Shown piece by piece: positions 1-6,949 of a DNA stretch of 7,914 nucleotides. Within the stretch, counting starts at the first letter, position 1. Each line of letters starts with the position of its first letter. The stretch is taken from contig CAZVCJ010000178.1 of assembly GCA_964625745.1 (NCBI GenBank), forward strand, positions 1-7,914, written 5' to 3'. The notes below the pieces were generated by a model that saw nothing but the letters and a program-made list of their open reading frames with translations, was not told the DNA's origin and did not search any database. This DNA is from CAZVCJ01 sp964625745. GTDB lineage: Bacteria > Chloroflexota > Anaerolineae > VGOG01. Position numbers and translations under genes: made by a program.

Positions 1-18
1 CTCGTGCGCCCTCGTTTC

Positions 19-618
19 TCACATCTCCCGCCGTCCCTCCAAAGCCCGGGTCAGGGTTATCACGTCGGCGTACTCCAGATCCCCGCCTACCGGCAACCCC
101 CGCGCCAGGTGGGTGACCCGCACGCCCAGGGGCATTAACTGGCGATGCAGATACATGGCCGTGGCCTCGCCCTCCAGGCTGGGATTGGTGGCCAGAATCA
201 CCTCTTCCACAGACCCATCCCGCAGGCGGTTGAGCAGCTCGCGGATTCTCAGGTCTTCGGGGCCAATGCCCTCCATCGGCGAGATAGTGCCGTGCAGCAC
301 GTGGTAGAGGCCCTTGTACTCCCGCGTCCGCTCGATGGCCAGCACATCCAGAGGCTCTTCCACCACGCAAATGAGGGAACGATCGCGCCCTTCATCCCGA
401 CAGATGGGGCAGGGGCTCGCCTCGGTTATATTGAAGCAAGTGGAGCAAAAAGTGATGCGCTCCCTCATCTGGCGCAGAGCTTCGGCCAGCGATTCCGCCT
501 GCTCAGCAGGGGCTCTGAGTAGGAAAAAGGTCAGGCGCGAAGCCGTCTTGGGGCCGATGCCCGGCAGCCGTCTGAATTCCTCGATGAGCCTGGCTACAGG
601 CTCAGGGGCGATCTGCAT
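19..618 (-). CDS. recR: Recombination mediator protein RecR
   Basis: RecR works with RecO (and RecF) to load RecA onto SSB-coated single-stranded DNA in recombinational repair. The 199-residue protein is complete and of normal family length. It has an N-terminal helix-hairpin-helix (around residues 17-28, with LPGIGPKTA), a four-cysteine zinc finger (C58, C61, C70, C73) and a Toprim domain from about 82. The Toprim domain includes VVEEPLDVLAIE and TNPSLEGEATAMYL, and is followed by the family signature GLPVGGDLEYAD (174-185). The ATG at 618 is preceded by AAAGGAG at a 9-nt spacing. It lies 30 bp downstream of dprA on the same strand and is probably co-transcribed with it, so it may share a role in DNA uptake or repair. 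Identity is clear from the motifs. Confidence 0.97.
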   Translation of the reverse strand: MQIAPEPVARLIEEFRRLPGIGPKTASRLTFFLLRAPAEQAESLAEALRQMRERITFCSTCFNITEASPCPICRDEGRDRSLICVVEEPLDVLAIERTREYKGLYHVLHGTISPMEGIGPEDLRIRELLNRLRDGSVEEVILATNPSLEGEATAMYLHRQLMPLGVRVTHLARGLPVGGDLEYADVITLTRALEGRREM

Positions 619-648
619 GTCCGATTACTCCTTTGAGATTCACCATCC

Positions 649-1782
649 TCAGTCCACCACGTACTCCACCCTACCCTCCCTGGCCAGCACGTAACTCATT
701 CCTCCCACCTGACGCACCATGCCCTTGAGCTCCATCAAAGCCAGGGTGCTGGAAACCTGGGCGATGGGCAGGCCGCTCTTTTGCCCGATTTCGTCCACGT
801 GGACTGGATCGGCTGTGATGTACTCCAGCAGGGCGGCTTCCGTCTCGTTCTCTGGGACAATAGCCCGCACCTCAGCCTGCTGGCTGACCATGGTCAGGTT
901 GAGTTCCTCCAGAATGTCCTCCACCGAGAGCACCGGTTTGGCCCCCTGCTGGATGAGTTTGTTGGCCCCCATACTTTTCTTGCGAAAGATGTTTCCAGGC
1001 ACGGCGAAGACTTCCCGCCCCTGCTCGAGGGCGAAGTCAGCCGTGATCAGGGCCCCACTCCTCTCTCCTGCCTCGACGATGACCACTCCCAGGGACAGCC
1101 CGCTGATGATGCGGTTGCGCGGGGGAAAATTGCCTGCCTCTGGCTGGGTGCCCATAGCGTACTCGCTCACCATAGCCCCGCGTTCGACGACGGTTTGAGC
1201 TAACCGGCGACTCTCCGCCGGATAAATGATATCCACGCCAGAGCCCAAAACGGCGATGGTGCGACCGCCAGCGTCCAGCGCGGCTCGATGCGCCTCGCTG
1301 TCTATTCCCCGGGCCAGGCCACTGACGATGGTGAGCCCGTTGCGGGCCAGGCCGCCAGCTATCTGTCGAGCCGCCTCCTTTCCGTACACCGTGGCCCCCC
1401 GGGTTCCGACCACGGCCACTGCCCACTGATCCCCATCCAGAATATCGCCCTTGACGTAGAGCACCGGCGGCGGGTTGTAGATGTTCAGCAGGCGAGGCGG
1501 GTAGGCGGGATCGTCCCAGGTGAGCACCTTGACACCCTGGCGCTCGATCTTCTCCATTTCCCCATCCAGCGAGATGGTAGAGCGCATGTTCATGAAGCTG
1601 ACCAGAGCACGCTTATCCAACCCTGCCTCTTTCAGCTCACGGGCGTCGGCGCGCCAGGCCTCTTCCAAATCGCCGAAGTGGTTGAGCAAGGCCCTGAACT
1701 TCATCGGCCCTATTCCGCGAACGCTGCTAAAGCCAACCCAATACTTGCTTGCACTGAGCTTAGTCGAAGTGACCTCGGCCAC
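649..1782 (-). CDS. dprA: DNA-processing protein DprA (Smf)
   Basis: DprA binds incoming single-stranded DNA during natural transformation and loads RecA on it; it is also kept in many species not known to be competent. The 377-residue product has an N-terminal helix-hairpin-helix region (VRGIGPMKF, 21-29) and a Rossmann-like fold with SGLARGID (154-161), VLGSGVDIIYP and FPPRNRIISGLS (219-230). A C-terminal winged-helix domain occupies about 310-367. The start is GTG at 1782, supported by AGGAGG five bases upstream. The gene begins only 9 bp after the rimM stop and is followed 30 bp later by recR, so it looks translationally packed into the same operon. Length and motif order are normal, with no sign of damage. 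Confidence 0.96.
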   Translation of the reverse strand: MAEVTSTKLSASKYWVGFSSVRGIGPMKFRALLNHFGDLEEAWRADARELKEAGLDKRALVSFMNMRSTISLDGEMEKIERQGVKVLTWDDPAYPPRLLNIYNPPPVLYVKGDILDGDQWAVAVVGTRGATVYGKEAARQIAGGLARNGLTIVSGLARGIDSEAHRAALDAGGRTIAVLGSGVDIIYPAESRRLAQTVVERGAMVSEYAMGTQPEAGNFPPRNRIISGLSLGVVIVEAGERSGALITADFALEQGREVFAVPGNIFRKKSMGANKLIQQGAKPVLSVEDILEELNLTMVSQQAEVRAIVPENETEAALLEYITADPVHVDEIGQKSGLPIAQVSSTLALMELKGMVRQVGGMSYVLAREGRVEYVVD

Positions 1783-1791
1783 CGGAACCTC

Positions 1792-2328
1792 CTAAATCAA
1801 CCCCTCCATAAGTTCCACCACCAGCCGTCCCTGAGCCAGGCTGATCTCCAGTACTACGTCCTCGATGGCTGGAATCAGCACCTCCCGCTCTCCGCTCCGC
1901 ACCACGTAGACGTCGTTGGATCCGGTGGAGATAACTTCAGCCACCGTGCCCAGGCGCTCCCCTTCCGCCGTCCAAACGGCAAGGCCAACGATTTGGTGCT
2001 CGTAGTACTCGTCCTGCTCCAAGGGCACGGCTTCCTCGATAGGAATCTGCACCAATTGGCCCCGCAGCTTCTCGATCGAGGTTCGATCGTGGCAACCTGC
2101 CAGTTTGAGAAGAGCTGCCCCCTTGTGCAGGCGAAAGCTCTCCAGGGCGAAGGGCACGGCCTCCGGCCCCAGGTAGACCTTTCGCAACAGGGAGAAGCGA
2201 TCTGGGAAGTCGGTCACGATCTCCACCTTCACTTCGCCCTGTGTCCCCCAGGGCCTTGCCACCCGGCCGATAACCAGGTAACGAGGCTCGGCCCTGTTAT
2301 CTGCTTTTCCAGATTGTGAGTCCGTCAT
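1792..2328 (-). CDS. rimM: Ribosome maturation factor RimM
   Basis: RimM binds ribosomal protein S19 and assists maturation of the head of the 30S subunit. The product has an N-terminal RimM barrel beginning YLVIGRVARPWGTQGEVKV and a C-terminal PRC-barrel with YYEHQIVGLAV, GTVAEVISTGSNDVYVV and LIPAIEDVVLEI, as expected. I chose the ATG at 2328 (178 residues). The open frame runs up to a TTG at 2364, but that TTG sits in the loop of a strong GC hairpin (2351-2376), and the extra residues are unlike the family N-terminus. No good Shine-Dalgarno precedes 2328, so the start is less certain than the identity. It follows khpA and lies 9 bp before dprA. The usual downstream partner trmD is absent. 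Confidence 0.93.
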   Translation of the reverse strand: MTDSQSGKADNRAEPRYLVIGRVARPWGTQGEVKVEIVTDFPDRFSLLRKVYLGPEAVPFALESFRLHKGAALLKLAGCHDRTSIEKLRGQLVQIPIEEAVPLEQDEYYEHQIVGLAVWTAEGERLGTVAEVISTGSNDVYVVRSGEREVLIPAIEDVVLEISLAQGRLVVELMEGLI

Positions 2329-2340
2329 CCCGCTGCGACC

Positions 2341-2376
2341 CGAAAAAGGGGCGGGGGCACGCAATGGAGCCCCCGC
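2341..2376 (-). terminator. GC-rich hairpin plus T-run between khpA and rimM (terminator or attenuator)
   Basis: Read on the minus strand, GCGGGGGC (2376-2369) and GCCCCCGC (2358-2351) form a perfect 8-bp stem around a 10-nt loop. They are followed by CCC and five T's (2347-2343). This is close to an intrinsic terminator, although three C's separate the stem from the T-run. It falls inside what should be one operon, 12 bases after the khpA stop, so partial termination or attenuation that lowers rimM-dprA-recR relative to rpsP-khpA is a reasonable inference. Confidence 0.5.
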
Positions 2377-2387
2377 TTTGATCGCTA

Positions 2388-2615
2388 TTAGACAATCTCC
2401 AGGGTAACGCGCTTGCCCTGCTTAGCCGCGACCACCCTTACCAGAGTGCGCATGGCGTTAGCCACCCGCCCCTTCTTGCCGATGATCCGTCCCATGTCCT
2501 CTGGAGCCACGTGCAACTCAAGGACAACAGAGTTAGTGCCCTCGATCTCGTCCACCCGGACCTGTGATGGGTCGTCCGCCAACGATTTTGCGATGTACTC
2601 AATCAACTCCTTCAT
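2388..2615 (-). CDS. khpA: KH-domain RNA-binding protein KhpA
   Basis: This is a small RNA-binding protein made of a single KH domain. In Gram-positive bacteria KhpA pairs with KhpB (Jag/EloR) and affects cell elongation and sRNA or mRNA binding. All 75 residues fit the family. The GXXG loop that grips RNA is GKKG at 46-49, within MGRIIGKKGRVANAMRTL. The ATG at 2615 is preceded by AAGGAGG at an 8-nt spacing. It sits between rpsP and rimM, the standard location of this gene. The ATG overlaps, as ATGA, the stop of a +1-frame continuation of rpsP (see 2612-2743), which hints that translation was once coupled to rpsP. Confidence 0.96.
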   Translation of the reverse strand: MKELIEYIAKSLADDPSQVRVDEIEGTNSVVLELHVAPEDMGRIIGKKGRVANAMRTLVRVVAAKQGKRVTLEIV

Positions 2616-2743
2616 TGGATCGCCCTCCTTATTGCTAGTGATATTCTAAGCTGGCCAGTTTCTTCGCCTGTAGTCTCTTCGATTTCCTCTTGCAGGGGCG
2701 CTTCTATGAGCTCTTCCTCAGAAGGTACTACCTCACTAATCAG
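2612..2743 (-). other. +1-frame continuation of the rpsP acidic tail
   Basis: After the rpsP stop (TAG at 2738-2736) the +1 frame stays open for 43 codons, from just after a TAG at 2746-2744 to a TGA at 2614-2612. The first part reads as the same kind of acidic, Glu/Val/Pro tail that rpsP carries (SEVVPSEEELIEAPLQEEIEE, then TTGEETGQ). The TGA overlaps the khpA ATG as ATGA, a common coupling arrangement. This is best explained by a single-base frameshift near 2736-2747, by sequencing or assembly error, or less likely by programmed +1 frameshifting. It has no start of its own and is not a separate gene. Confidence 0.5.
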
Positions 2744-3173
2744 CTATAGGCACCTCCTCAGCGACTTCGGCTTCAGTGGGTGCCACCCCCTCTACCGGCT
2801 CTTCCTCTTCTTCCACCGGAGCAGCCTCCTCGGCCACGACCTCTTCTACAACCTCCTCGACCGCAACTTCCTCTGCAGTCACCTCCGCCAGTAGAGATTC
2901 TAAGTCCTCTCCCTCCTTCAAGCGAGCGAATCGGTCGAAGGTGACCTTATTCCTCAACAGTCTGGCCACTGCATCGCTGGGTTGAGCCCCCTGCGATAGC
3001 CAGTAAAGGGCCCGGTCCTCTTCTATCTGAACGGTAGGCGGCTCCGTGCGGGGATTGTAGAACCCGATGGTCTCGATGAAGCGTCCATCGCGCGGTGATC
3101 GAGAGTCGGTCACCACCACCCGGTAGGTAGGCTGTTTCTTCTTGCCCATACGGCGTAGTCTGATCTTTACCAT
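2736..3173 (-). CDS. rpsP: 30S ribosomal protein S16 with acidic C-terminal tail
   Basis: S16 is a primary-binding 30S protein needed for folding of the 16S rRNA 5' domain. Residues 1-85 are a standard S16 (MVKIRLRRMGKKKQPTYRVV, DSRSPRDGRFIETIGFYNP, and WLSQGAQPSDAVARLL). From about 88 the protein runs into a Glu/Val/Ala/Pro-rich tail of about 55 residues that is likely disordered, which makes it longer (145) than the usual 80-95. I placed the start at ATG 3173 because the family begins MVKIRL. A TTG at 3188 is in frame but lies only 1 nt after GGAG, while the same GGAG is 16 nt from the ATG, so the initiation signal is odd either way. The tail seems cut short by a frameshift (see 2612-2743). 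Confidence 0.95.
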   Translation of the reverse strand: MVKIRLRRMGKKKQPTYRVVVTDSRSPRDGRFIETIGFYNPRTEPPTVQIEEDRALYWLSQGAQPSDAVARLLRNKVTFDRFARLKEGEDLESLLAEVTAEEVAVEEVVEEVVAEEAAPVEEEEEPVEGVAPTEAEVAEEVPIAD

Positions 3174-3202
3174 TTCTCTTTTCTTCAAACTCCTTTCGAC
3201 TT

Positions 3203-3208
3203 AGTATA
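3203..3208 (-). promoter_or_regulatory. Possible -10 element upstream of rpsP
   Basis: On the minus strand TATACT lies 29 bases before the rpsP ATG, in the 77-bp A+T-rich gap after the cupin gene. It matches five of six bases of the sigma-70 -10 consensus. No convincing -35 hexamer is found 16-18 bases upstream, so this is a weak call. A separate promoter for the ribosomal-protein genes is biologically expected here. Confidence 0.25.
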
Positions 3209-3250
3209 TGGTTTACGGTTTTTAGCGTTGCCGTGGCTGATTGCCATGAG

Positions 3251-3577
3251 CTATTTGTACTCCTCCCTCGGCGGCGAGAAGGTGTCAACGACGAGGGTGC
3301 GCTTGAGAGCGGTCGCCCCGTGCTCTACATTAGCTGGGAACAACAGGCTATGCCCCGGCGCGAGGACGTGGGTCCGACCCTCTACATCCATGGACAGCTT
3401 TCCTTCGACGATATAGGTGATTTGTTCATGGGGATGCCGATGGGCTGGAACCACCGCTCCCTCCTCCAAGACTACGCGGACGACCATCAATCGTTCACCC
3501 CAGGAGAGAGTGCGCCGCCACACGCCCGGCACCATCTCCACCGGCTCGACGCCTGTTGCTTTGACCACATCTATCAT
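3251..3577 (-). CDS. Small single-domain cupin protein
   Basis: A 108-residue cupin of the Cupin_2 type with one beta-barrel. Motif 1 is G40(X)5H46-X-H48(X)3Q52(X)6G59, with glutamine where the classic motif has glutamate. Motif 2 contains PANVEHG with H86. H46, H48, Q52 and H86 are the likely metal ligands, so the metal site looks intact. The substrate cannot be told from sequence; members of this group include sugar or small-molecule isomerases, dioxygenases and sensors. The ATG at 3577 has an excellent AGGAGGAGG four bases upstream. It sits between the PIN-TRAM gene (125 bp upstream) and rpsP (77 bp downstream), with no obvious functional link to either. The 125-bp gap shows no convincing promoter or hairpin. 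Confidence 0.85.
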   Translation of the reverse strand: MIDVVKATGVEPVEMVPGVWRRTLSWGERLMVVRVVLEEGAVVPAHRHPHEQITYIVEGKLSMDVEGRTHVLAPGHSLLFPANVEHGATALKRTLVVDTFSPPREEYK

Positions 3578-3702
3578 GACACCTCCTCCTGACGTAATTG
3601 GTTACCGAAGAATATGCTGAGCGCACTTGAGTTTTGGGAAGGTGCGTTGCCGCCAAACGTGACTTTGCCGCCTGAGCGCCTGCCGATCAATCGTCAGAAA
3701 GT

Positions 3703-4743
3703 CTACTCTAAGCGTGCGAAAATCATGCGCCCCGCGGAGGTTTGCAGGACTTTGGTCACTACAACCTCGACGGTTTTGTTGATATAGCGGCGTCCATTCT
3801 CTACCACCACCATGGTCCCATCGTCCAAATAACCCACCCCCTGACCCAGCTCCTTGCCCTCCTGAATGATGCGCACCTTCATTGATTCGCCGGGTAGGAG
3901 GACGGTCTTGACCGCGTTGGCCAGTTCGTTGATGTTGAGCACAGTGATACCCTGCAGCTCGGCTACCCGGTTGAGATTGTAGTCGTTGGTTACGATGGGA
4001 CAGCTCAACTCCTTGGCCAGCATCACCAGCTTATCGTCAACTTCATGCGCATCTTCCACATCCATGTCATTGATGCGGATGGGGACTACCGACTCCTTCC
4101 GCAGCTTATTGAGCATATCTAGTCCCCTTCGACCGCGATTGCGACGCAGCATATCCGAGGAGTCAGCGATGTGCTGGAGTTCATTCAGAACGAATCGTGG
4201 TATCAGCACGGTGCCGCTGATGAAGCCCGTGCGGCTGATGTCCGCGATGCGCCCATCAATGATCACGCTGGTGTCCAGGAGGACATAGTTGTCCCGGCGA
4301 AGGGTTCTACCCTTCAAATGCAGACGCCCACTGATGAGATTCGCCATGTCCTGTTGCCGGACAGTCATCACAGTTATACCCAGGTAGCCAAAGATAAGGG
4401 TGCCGACGAGGGGCAACACCGTGCCCAAGATCCCAGGCAGGCGTGACAGAGGCCCGGCAAGGAGGGCAGCAACGATCAGGCCAATAATCAAGCCGATGAT
4501 AGCAGCTACTAACTGCTGGGCTGGAAGCTGACGAATCTTGCGCCGGATCCATGAGAAGGGCCTGGTGGTCAACCAGGGCGTAATAAGCAATCCTATAGTT
4601 GTACTGGCTAAGGGAACAACGACTCTTATCGCGTAATCAACATAAGGCCAGGGGCTCAGTTCGACCAGAGAGTTGCTCGCTTGCCAGCCAGCAATGGCAA
4701 AGACTATCATTCCAGCCAAACGCAACACAAGCTCAATTGTCAT
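3703..4743 (-). CDS. Membrane-anchored PIN-TRAM domain protein (YacL-like)
   Basis: A predicted integral membrane protein of the YacL type. It has four hydrophobic segments (about 4-20, 41-57, 79-97 and 106-128), then a cytoplasmic PIN-like nuclease fold (about 153-275) and a C-terminal TRAM domain (about 283-346) that should bind RNA. The conserved acidic PIN positions are visible: D157 in LLDTSVIIDGR, E188 in LNELQ, D236/D237 and D254 in TNDYN. This suggests a ribonuclease, although activity is unproven for the family. I chose ATG 4743 (346 residues) because GGAGG lies 8 nt upstream and the first membrane helix follows at once. A GTG at 4818 would add 25 unrelated residues and place the inverted repeat at 4798-4821 inside the coding region. 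Linkage to radA is common for this family. Confidence 0.9.
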   Translation of the reverse strand: MTIELVLRLAGMIVFAIAGWQASNSLVELSPWPYVDYAIRVVVPLASTTIGLLITPWLTTRPFSWIRRKIRQLPAQQLVAAIIGLIIGLIVAALLAGPLSRLPGILGTVLPLVGTLIFGYLGITVMTVRQQDMANLISGRLHLKGRTLRRDNYVLLDTSVIIDGRIADISRTGFISGTVLIPRFVLNELQHIADSSDMLRRNRGRRGLDMLNKLRKESVVPIRINDMDVEDAHEVDDKLVMLAKELSCPIVTNDYNLNRVAELQGITVLNINELANAVKTVLLPGESMKVRIIQEGKELGQGVGYLDDGTMVVVENGRRYINKTVEVVVTKVLQTSAGRMIFARLE

Positions 4744-4797
4744 TCCTTTCACCTCCACTTTGATTTTTGACAAATTGATGGTGACCAGAGACAGAAA

Positions 4798-4821
4798 TGA
4801 GTGTACCGTAGAGTACACTCA
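4798..4821. promoter_or_regulatory. Perfect 9-bp inverted repeat, likely operator
   Basis: TGAGTGTAC (4798-4806) and GTACACTCA (4813-4821) are exact reverse complements around a 6-base spacer. The element is centred about 67 bases before the PIN-TRAM ATG, in the 232-bp gap after radA. Its symmetry and size suit a dimeric repressor (TetR-, GntR- or LexA-sized site), but I recognise no specific regulator. There is no T-run after it, so a terminator is unlikely. The rest of the gap (4744-4975) shows only a short AATG tandem run (4950-4969) and A+T-rich sequence. Confidence 0.5.
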
Positions 4822-4975
4822 AACAGACAACCCTGCCGCAAGTTGGCGATACCATCTGGCGATGCCAATGCAGCAGCTTCTCGTTATCTTAGTGACGTGT
4901 TATCGGTACGAATAAAAAGATATAAGTCCTATGAAATTGTGGTTTTGCGAATGATAATGAATGAATGAAAAAGAG

Positions 4976-6343
4976 CTACTTCTTAATCAAAGCCACCTGA
5001 AGGGCTTCTCGTAACGAGCGCACGCCGATGACTTCTATTCCGTCGGAGGCGATCTCCTGACGGCGGAAGGACTTGGGTACCAGACAGCGTTTGAAGCCCA
5101 GCTTGGCTGCCTCGTTCAAGCGTTTGGGTAGTTGCCCCACTGCTCTGAGCTCCCCCGATAGGCCGATCTCGCCCACAATGGCCAGGTCGGCCGCCACAGG
5201 CGCACTCTTGAAGCTAGAAGCAATCGCAGTAGCCACAGCCAGGTCCGCCGCTGGCTCGTTTATCTTCAGACCGCCCACCACGTTGACGAAGATGTCTTGA
5301 TCGGAGAGCCGCAGCCCCACCCGCTTGGTGAGCACGGCCGCCAGGAGGAGCAAGCGGTTGAAGTCTACTCCGTTGGCCGTCCGTCGTGGCAGGCCGAAGC
5401 TGGTAGTGCTGGTCAGGGCCTGGATCTCCACCAGGAGAGGGCGCGTGCCCTCCAAAGTGACGGCTATCGTGGAGCCGGCCGCGTTGGGCAGCCGCTCGGC
5501 TAAGAAAGCCTCAGAGGGGTTAGTTACCTCAATCATCCCTCGGCTTCCCATCTCGAAGACGCCCACCTCAGAGGTCGCTCCGAAACGATTCTTGACGCTG
5601 CGAAGCAGGCGGTAGGCGTGGAAACGGTCTCCCTCCAAATAGAGCACGGTGTCTACTATATGTTCTAAAACCTTGGGGCCGGCGATAGAGCCCGACTTGG
5701 TTACGTGTCCGACGAGGAAGATAGAGATGCCCTCCCCCTTGGCTACTTGCCTCAGATGAGACGCACACTCGCGCACCTGGCTGATGCTGCCCGCCGTTGA
5801 TTTCAGCTCGTCCAGGTAAACCGTCTGGATAGAATCAACGACTACCATCTTGGGCGCGAGCTCCTGGATGTGCTCCACGATGATGTTTAGATCAGTCTCC
5901 GTCAGGAGGTAGAGCTGGTCGGTGTTTATCCCTAGCCGTTGAGCGCGCATCTTTATCTGCTGCACCGACTCCTCGCCGGAGACGTAGAGCACCTTGCCCA
6001 GGACTTCGGCCATCAGGGCCGAGACCTGCAAGAGGAGGGTGGATTTGCCGATGCCCGGGTCGCCGCCAATGAGGACCAACGAGCCGGGCACAATGCCGTC
6101 CCCCAGCACGCGGGAGAATTCGGGCATGGGCAGTTGCACGCGCTCCAGGCCATCGCTCGTCACCTCTGAGAGGCGCTGGGGCTTGCTGCGCGGCGCGGCG
6201 TACGAAAGGGGAGAGCGTTCTTTGCTCTCCACAATCGTCTCCACCAGGGTGTTCCATTCACCGCAGTCCGGGCAGCGCCCCATCCACCTGGGCGAGGTGC
6301 TGCCGCACTGCTGGCAGACGAATTGAGTGCGCGCTTTAGCCAT
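4976..6343 (-). CDS. radA: DNA repair protein RadA (Sms)
   Basis: RadA is a RecA-related hexameric helicase that drives branch migration of recombination intermediates and helps integrate transforming DNA. The 455-residue protein is complete. It has a C4 zinc finger (C10, C13, C24, C27), Walker A GDPGIGKST (94-102), Walker B MVVVD (166-170), the RadA-specific KNRFG motif (251-255), and a Lon-protease-like C-terminal domain from about 275 that serves as a scaffold. The ATG at 6343 has AAAGG nine bases upstream. It starts 22 bp after the aspartic protease gene and may be transcribed with it. Together with dprA and recR in the same window it makes a recombination-rich neighbourhood. No anomalies were seen. 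Confidence 0.97.
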   Translation of the reverse strand: MAKARTQFVCQQCGSTSPRWMGRCPDCGEWNTLVETIVESKERSPLSYAAPRSKPQRLSEVTSDGLERVQLPMPEFSRVLGDGIVPGSLVLIGGDPGIGKSTLLLQVSALMAEVLGKVLYVSGEESVQQIKMRAQRLGINTDQLYLLTETDLNIIVEHIQELAPKMVVVDSIQTVYLDELKSTAGSISQVRECASHLRQVAKGEGISIFLVGHVTKSGSIAGPKVLEHIVDTVLYLEGDRFHAYRLLRSVKNRFGATSEVGVFEMGSRGMIEVTNPSEAFLAERLPNAAGSTIAVTLEGTRPLLVEIQALTSTTSFGLPRRTANGVDFNRLLLLAAVLTKRVGLRLSDQDIFVNVVGGLKINEPAADLAVATAIASSFKSAPVAADLAIVGEIGLSGELRAVGQLPKRLNEAAKLGFKRCLVPKSFRRQEIASDGIEVIGVRSLREALQVALIKK

Positions 6344-6365
6344 CTTTGAGAGCCTTTATATCTTC

Positions 6366-6746
6366 TCATCCTTCGCTTCCGCTCAGGACATGCTTCAGCG
6401 GAATTGCAGGGAGTCGCTTCAATGTCCTGTTCGCAGGATCCACCGTGATGCCAACTGACTCAAGGGCTGTAACTCCTAGTAGCGGTTCGCAACTTTTCTC
6501 TCCGAAAATCACCCGGCCGGCGGTGATCTCTCCCATAAACTCGATCCGGGCGAGGCCGTAGTGATATTCCTTTATTGTTCCATCCGCCAGTTCGTGGACC
6601 ATTCTGCCTTCCCTGCGGATGCCAATCCTCTCCAATTCGTCTGCCGGGGCCATGGAGTCTATAGCTCCGGTATCAACCAAGAACACCGTTTCATAGATGC
6701 CCTGTGGTGATTCAAGGCCTATCAATCTCGTAGTAACTCTAATCAA
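6366..6746 (-). CDS. Clan AA (retropepsin-like) aspartic protease
   Basis: A 126-residue single-lobe aspartyl protease related to retropepsins. The catalytic motif is LVDTGA (D25-T26-G27), followed by SMAP and, near the C-terminus, the hydrophobic-hydrophobic-Gly element LLG (89-91) in EPLLGVTALESVGI. Such proteins act as homodimers. Their cellular substrate in these bacteria is unknown, although the family is frequent as a stand-alone gene. No ATG or GTG start is available in frame. TTG at 6746 gives MIRVTT and is directly preceded by AAGGGGA, too close to be ideal; a CTG at 6770 lies 14 nt after AAGGAG. The N-terminus is therefore uncertain, but the domain is intact. Its 5' side abuts the integron cassette junction about 85 bp away. 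Confidence 0.85.
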   Translation of the reverse strand: MIRVTTRLIGLESPQGIYETVFLVDTGAIDSMAPADELERIGIRREGRMVHELADGTIKEYHYGLARIEFMGEITAGRVIFGEKSCEPLLGVTALESVGITVDPANRTLKRLPAIPLKHVLSGSEG

Positions 6747-6825
6747 TCCCCTTGTGACCCCTTTACTCAGGTAATCACAGCTATCTCCTTCACGTTCACT
6801 CTTCTTGGCTCCGCGTCACCAGTCC

Positions 6826-6949
6826 GGCTAACGGTCGAAATAAGCCGCCACCGGCTAAGGCAAGTATACACCGCCAAGAAGATACCATGTCAGGCATGGA
6901 CCGCTGAACAGCGGCGCGGTAGGTGGTCGGCTTCATTGAGTTGTTGGGC
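6826..6949 (-). repeat. attC-like integron cassette recombination site (59-be)
   Basis: On the minus strand, from 6949 down: the inverse core GCCCAAC (6949-6943) is a perfect RYYYAAC. It is followed by a 9-nt spacer, then AAGCCG-A-CCACC (6933-6922) as the L'' box. After a 69-nt loop region come GGTGG-CGGCTT (6852-6842) as L', another 9-nt spacer, and the core GTTAGCC (6832-6826), which has one mismatch to GTTRRRY. The L boxes pair over 11 bp with one extrahelical A (6927) on the 5' side, as in classical attC sites. The loop holds two hairpins, CCATG/CATGG (6885-6899) and CCGCTG/CAGCGG (6901-6914). The 124-bp length is within the known range (about 57-141). Expected cleavage is G^TT at 6832/6831. 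Confidence 0.85.

Noticed and set aside
1288..2319. Long + strand open frame opposite dprA and rimM
   Set aside because: It lies antisense to two clearly identified genes, shows no recognisable domain, and is the kind of long shadow frame expected in G+C-rich DNA.
4767..4772. TTGACA on the + strand as a -35 box
   Set aside because: No -10-like hexamer lies 16-18 bases downstream and no + strand gene follows; a chance match in A+T-rich leader sequence.
4800..4830. Promoter for the PIN-TRAM gene overlapping the palindrome (TTGTCT at 4830-4825 with TACACT at 4805-4800 on the minus strand)
   Set aside because: Spacing is 19 bases and the -10 matches only four of six, so I kept the palindrome but not the promoter call.
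4950..4980. AATG tandem run and T5 stretch downstream of radA as a terminator
   Set aside because: On the minus strand a T-run follows the radA stop, but the only stem I can draw before it is 4 bp with a mismatch, so it does not make a credible intrinsic terminator. The AATG run has too few copies to matter.
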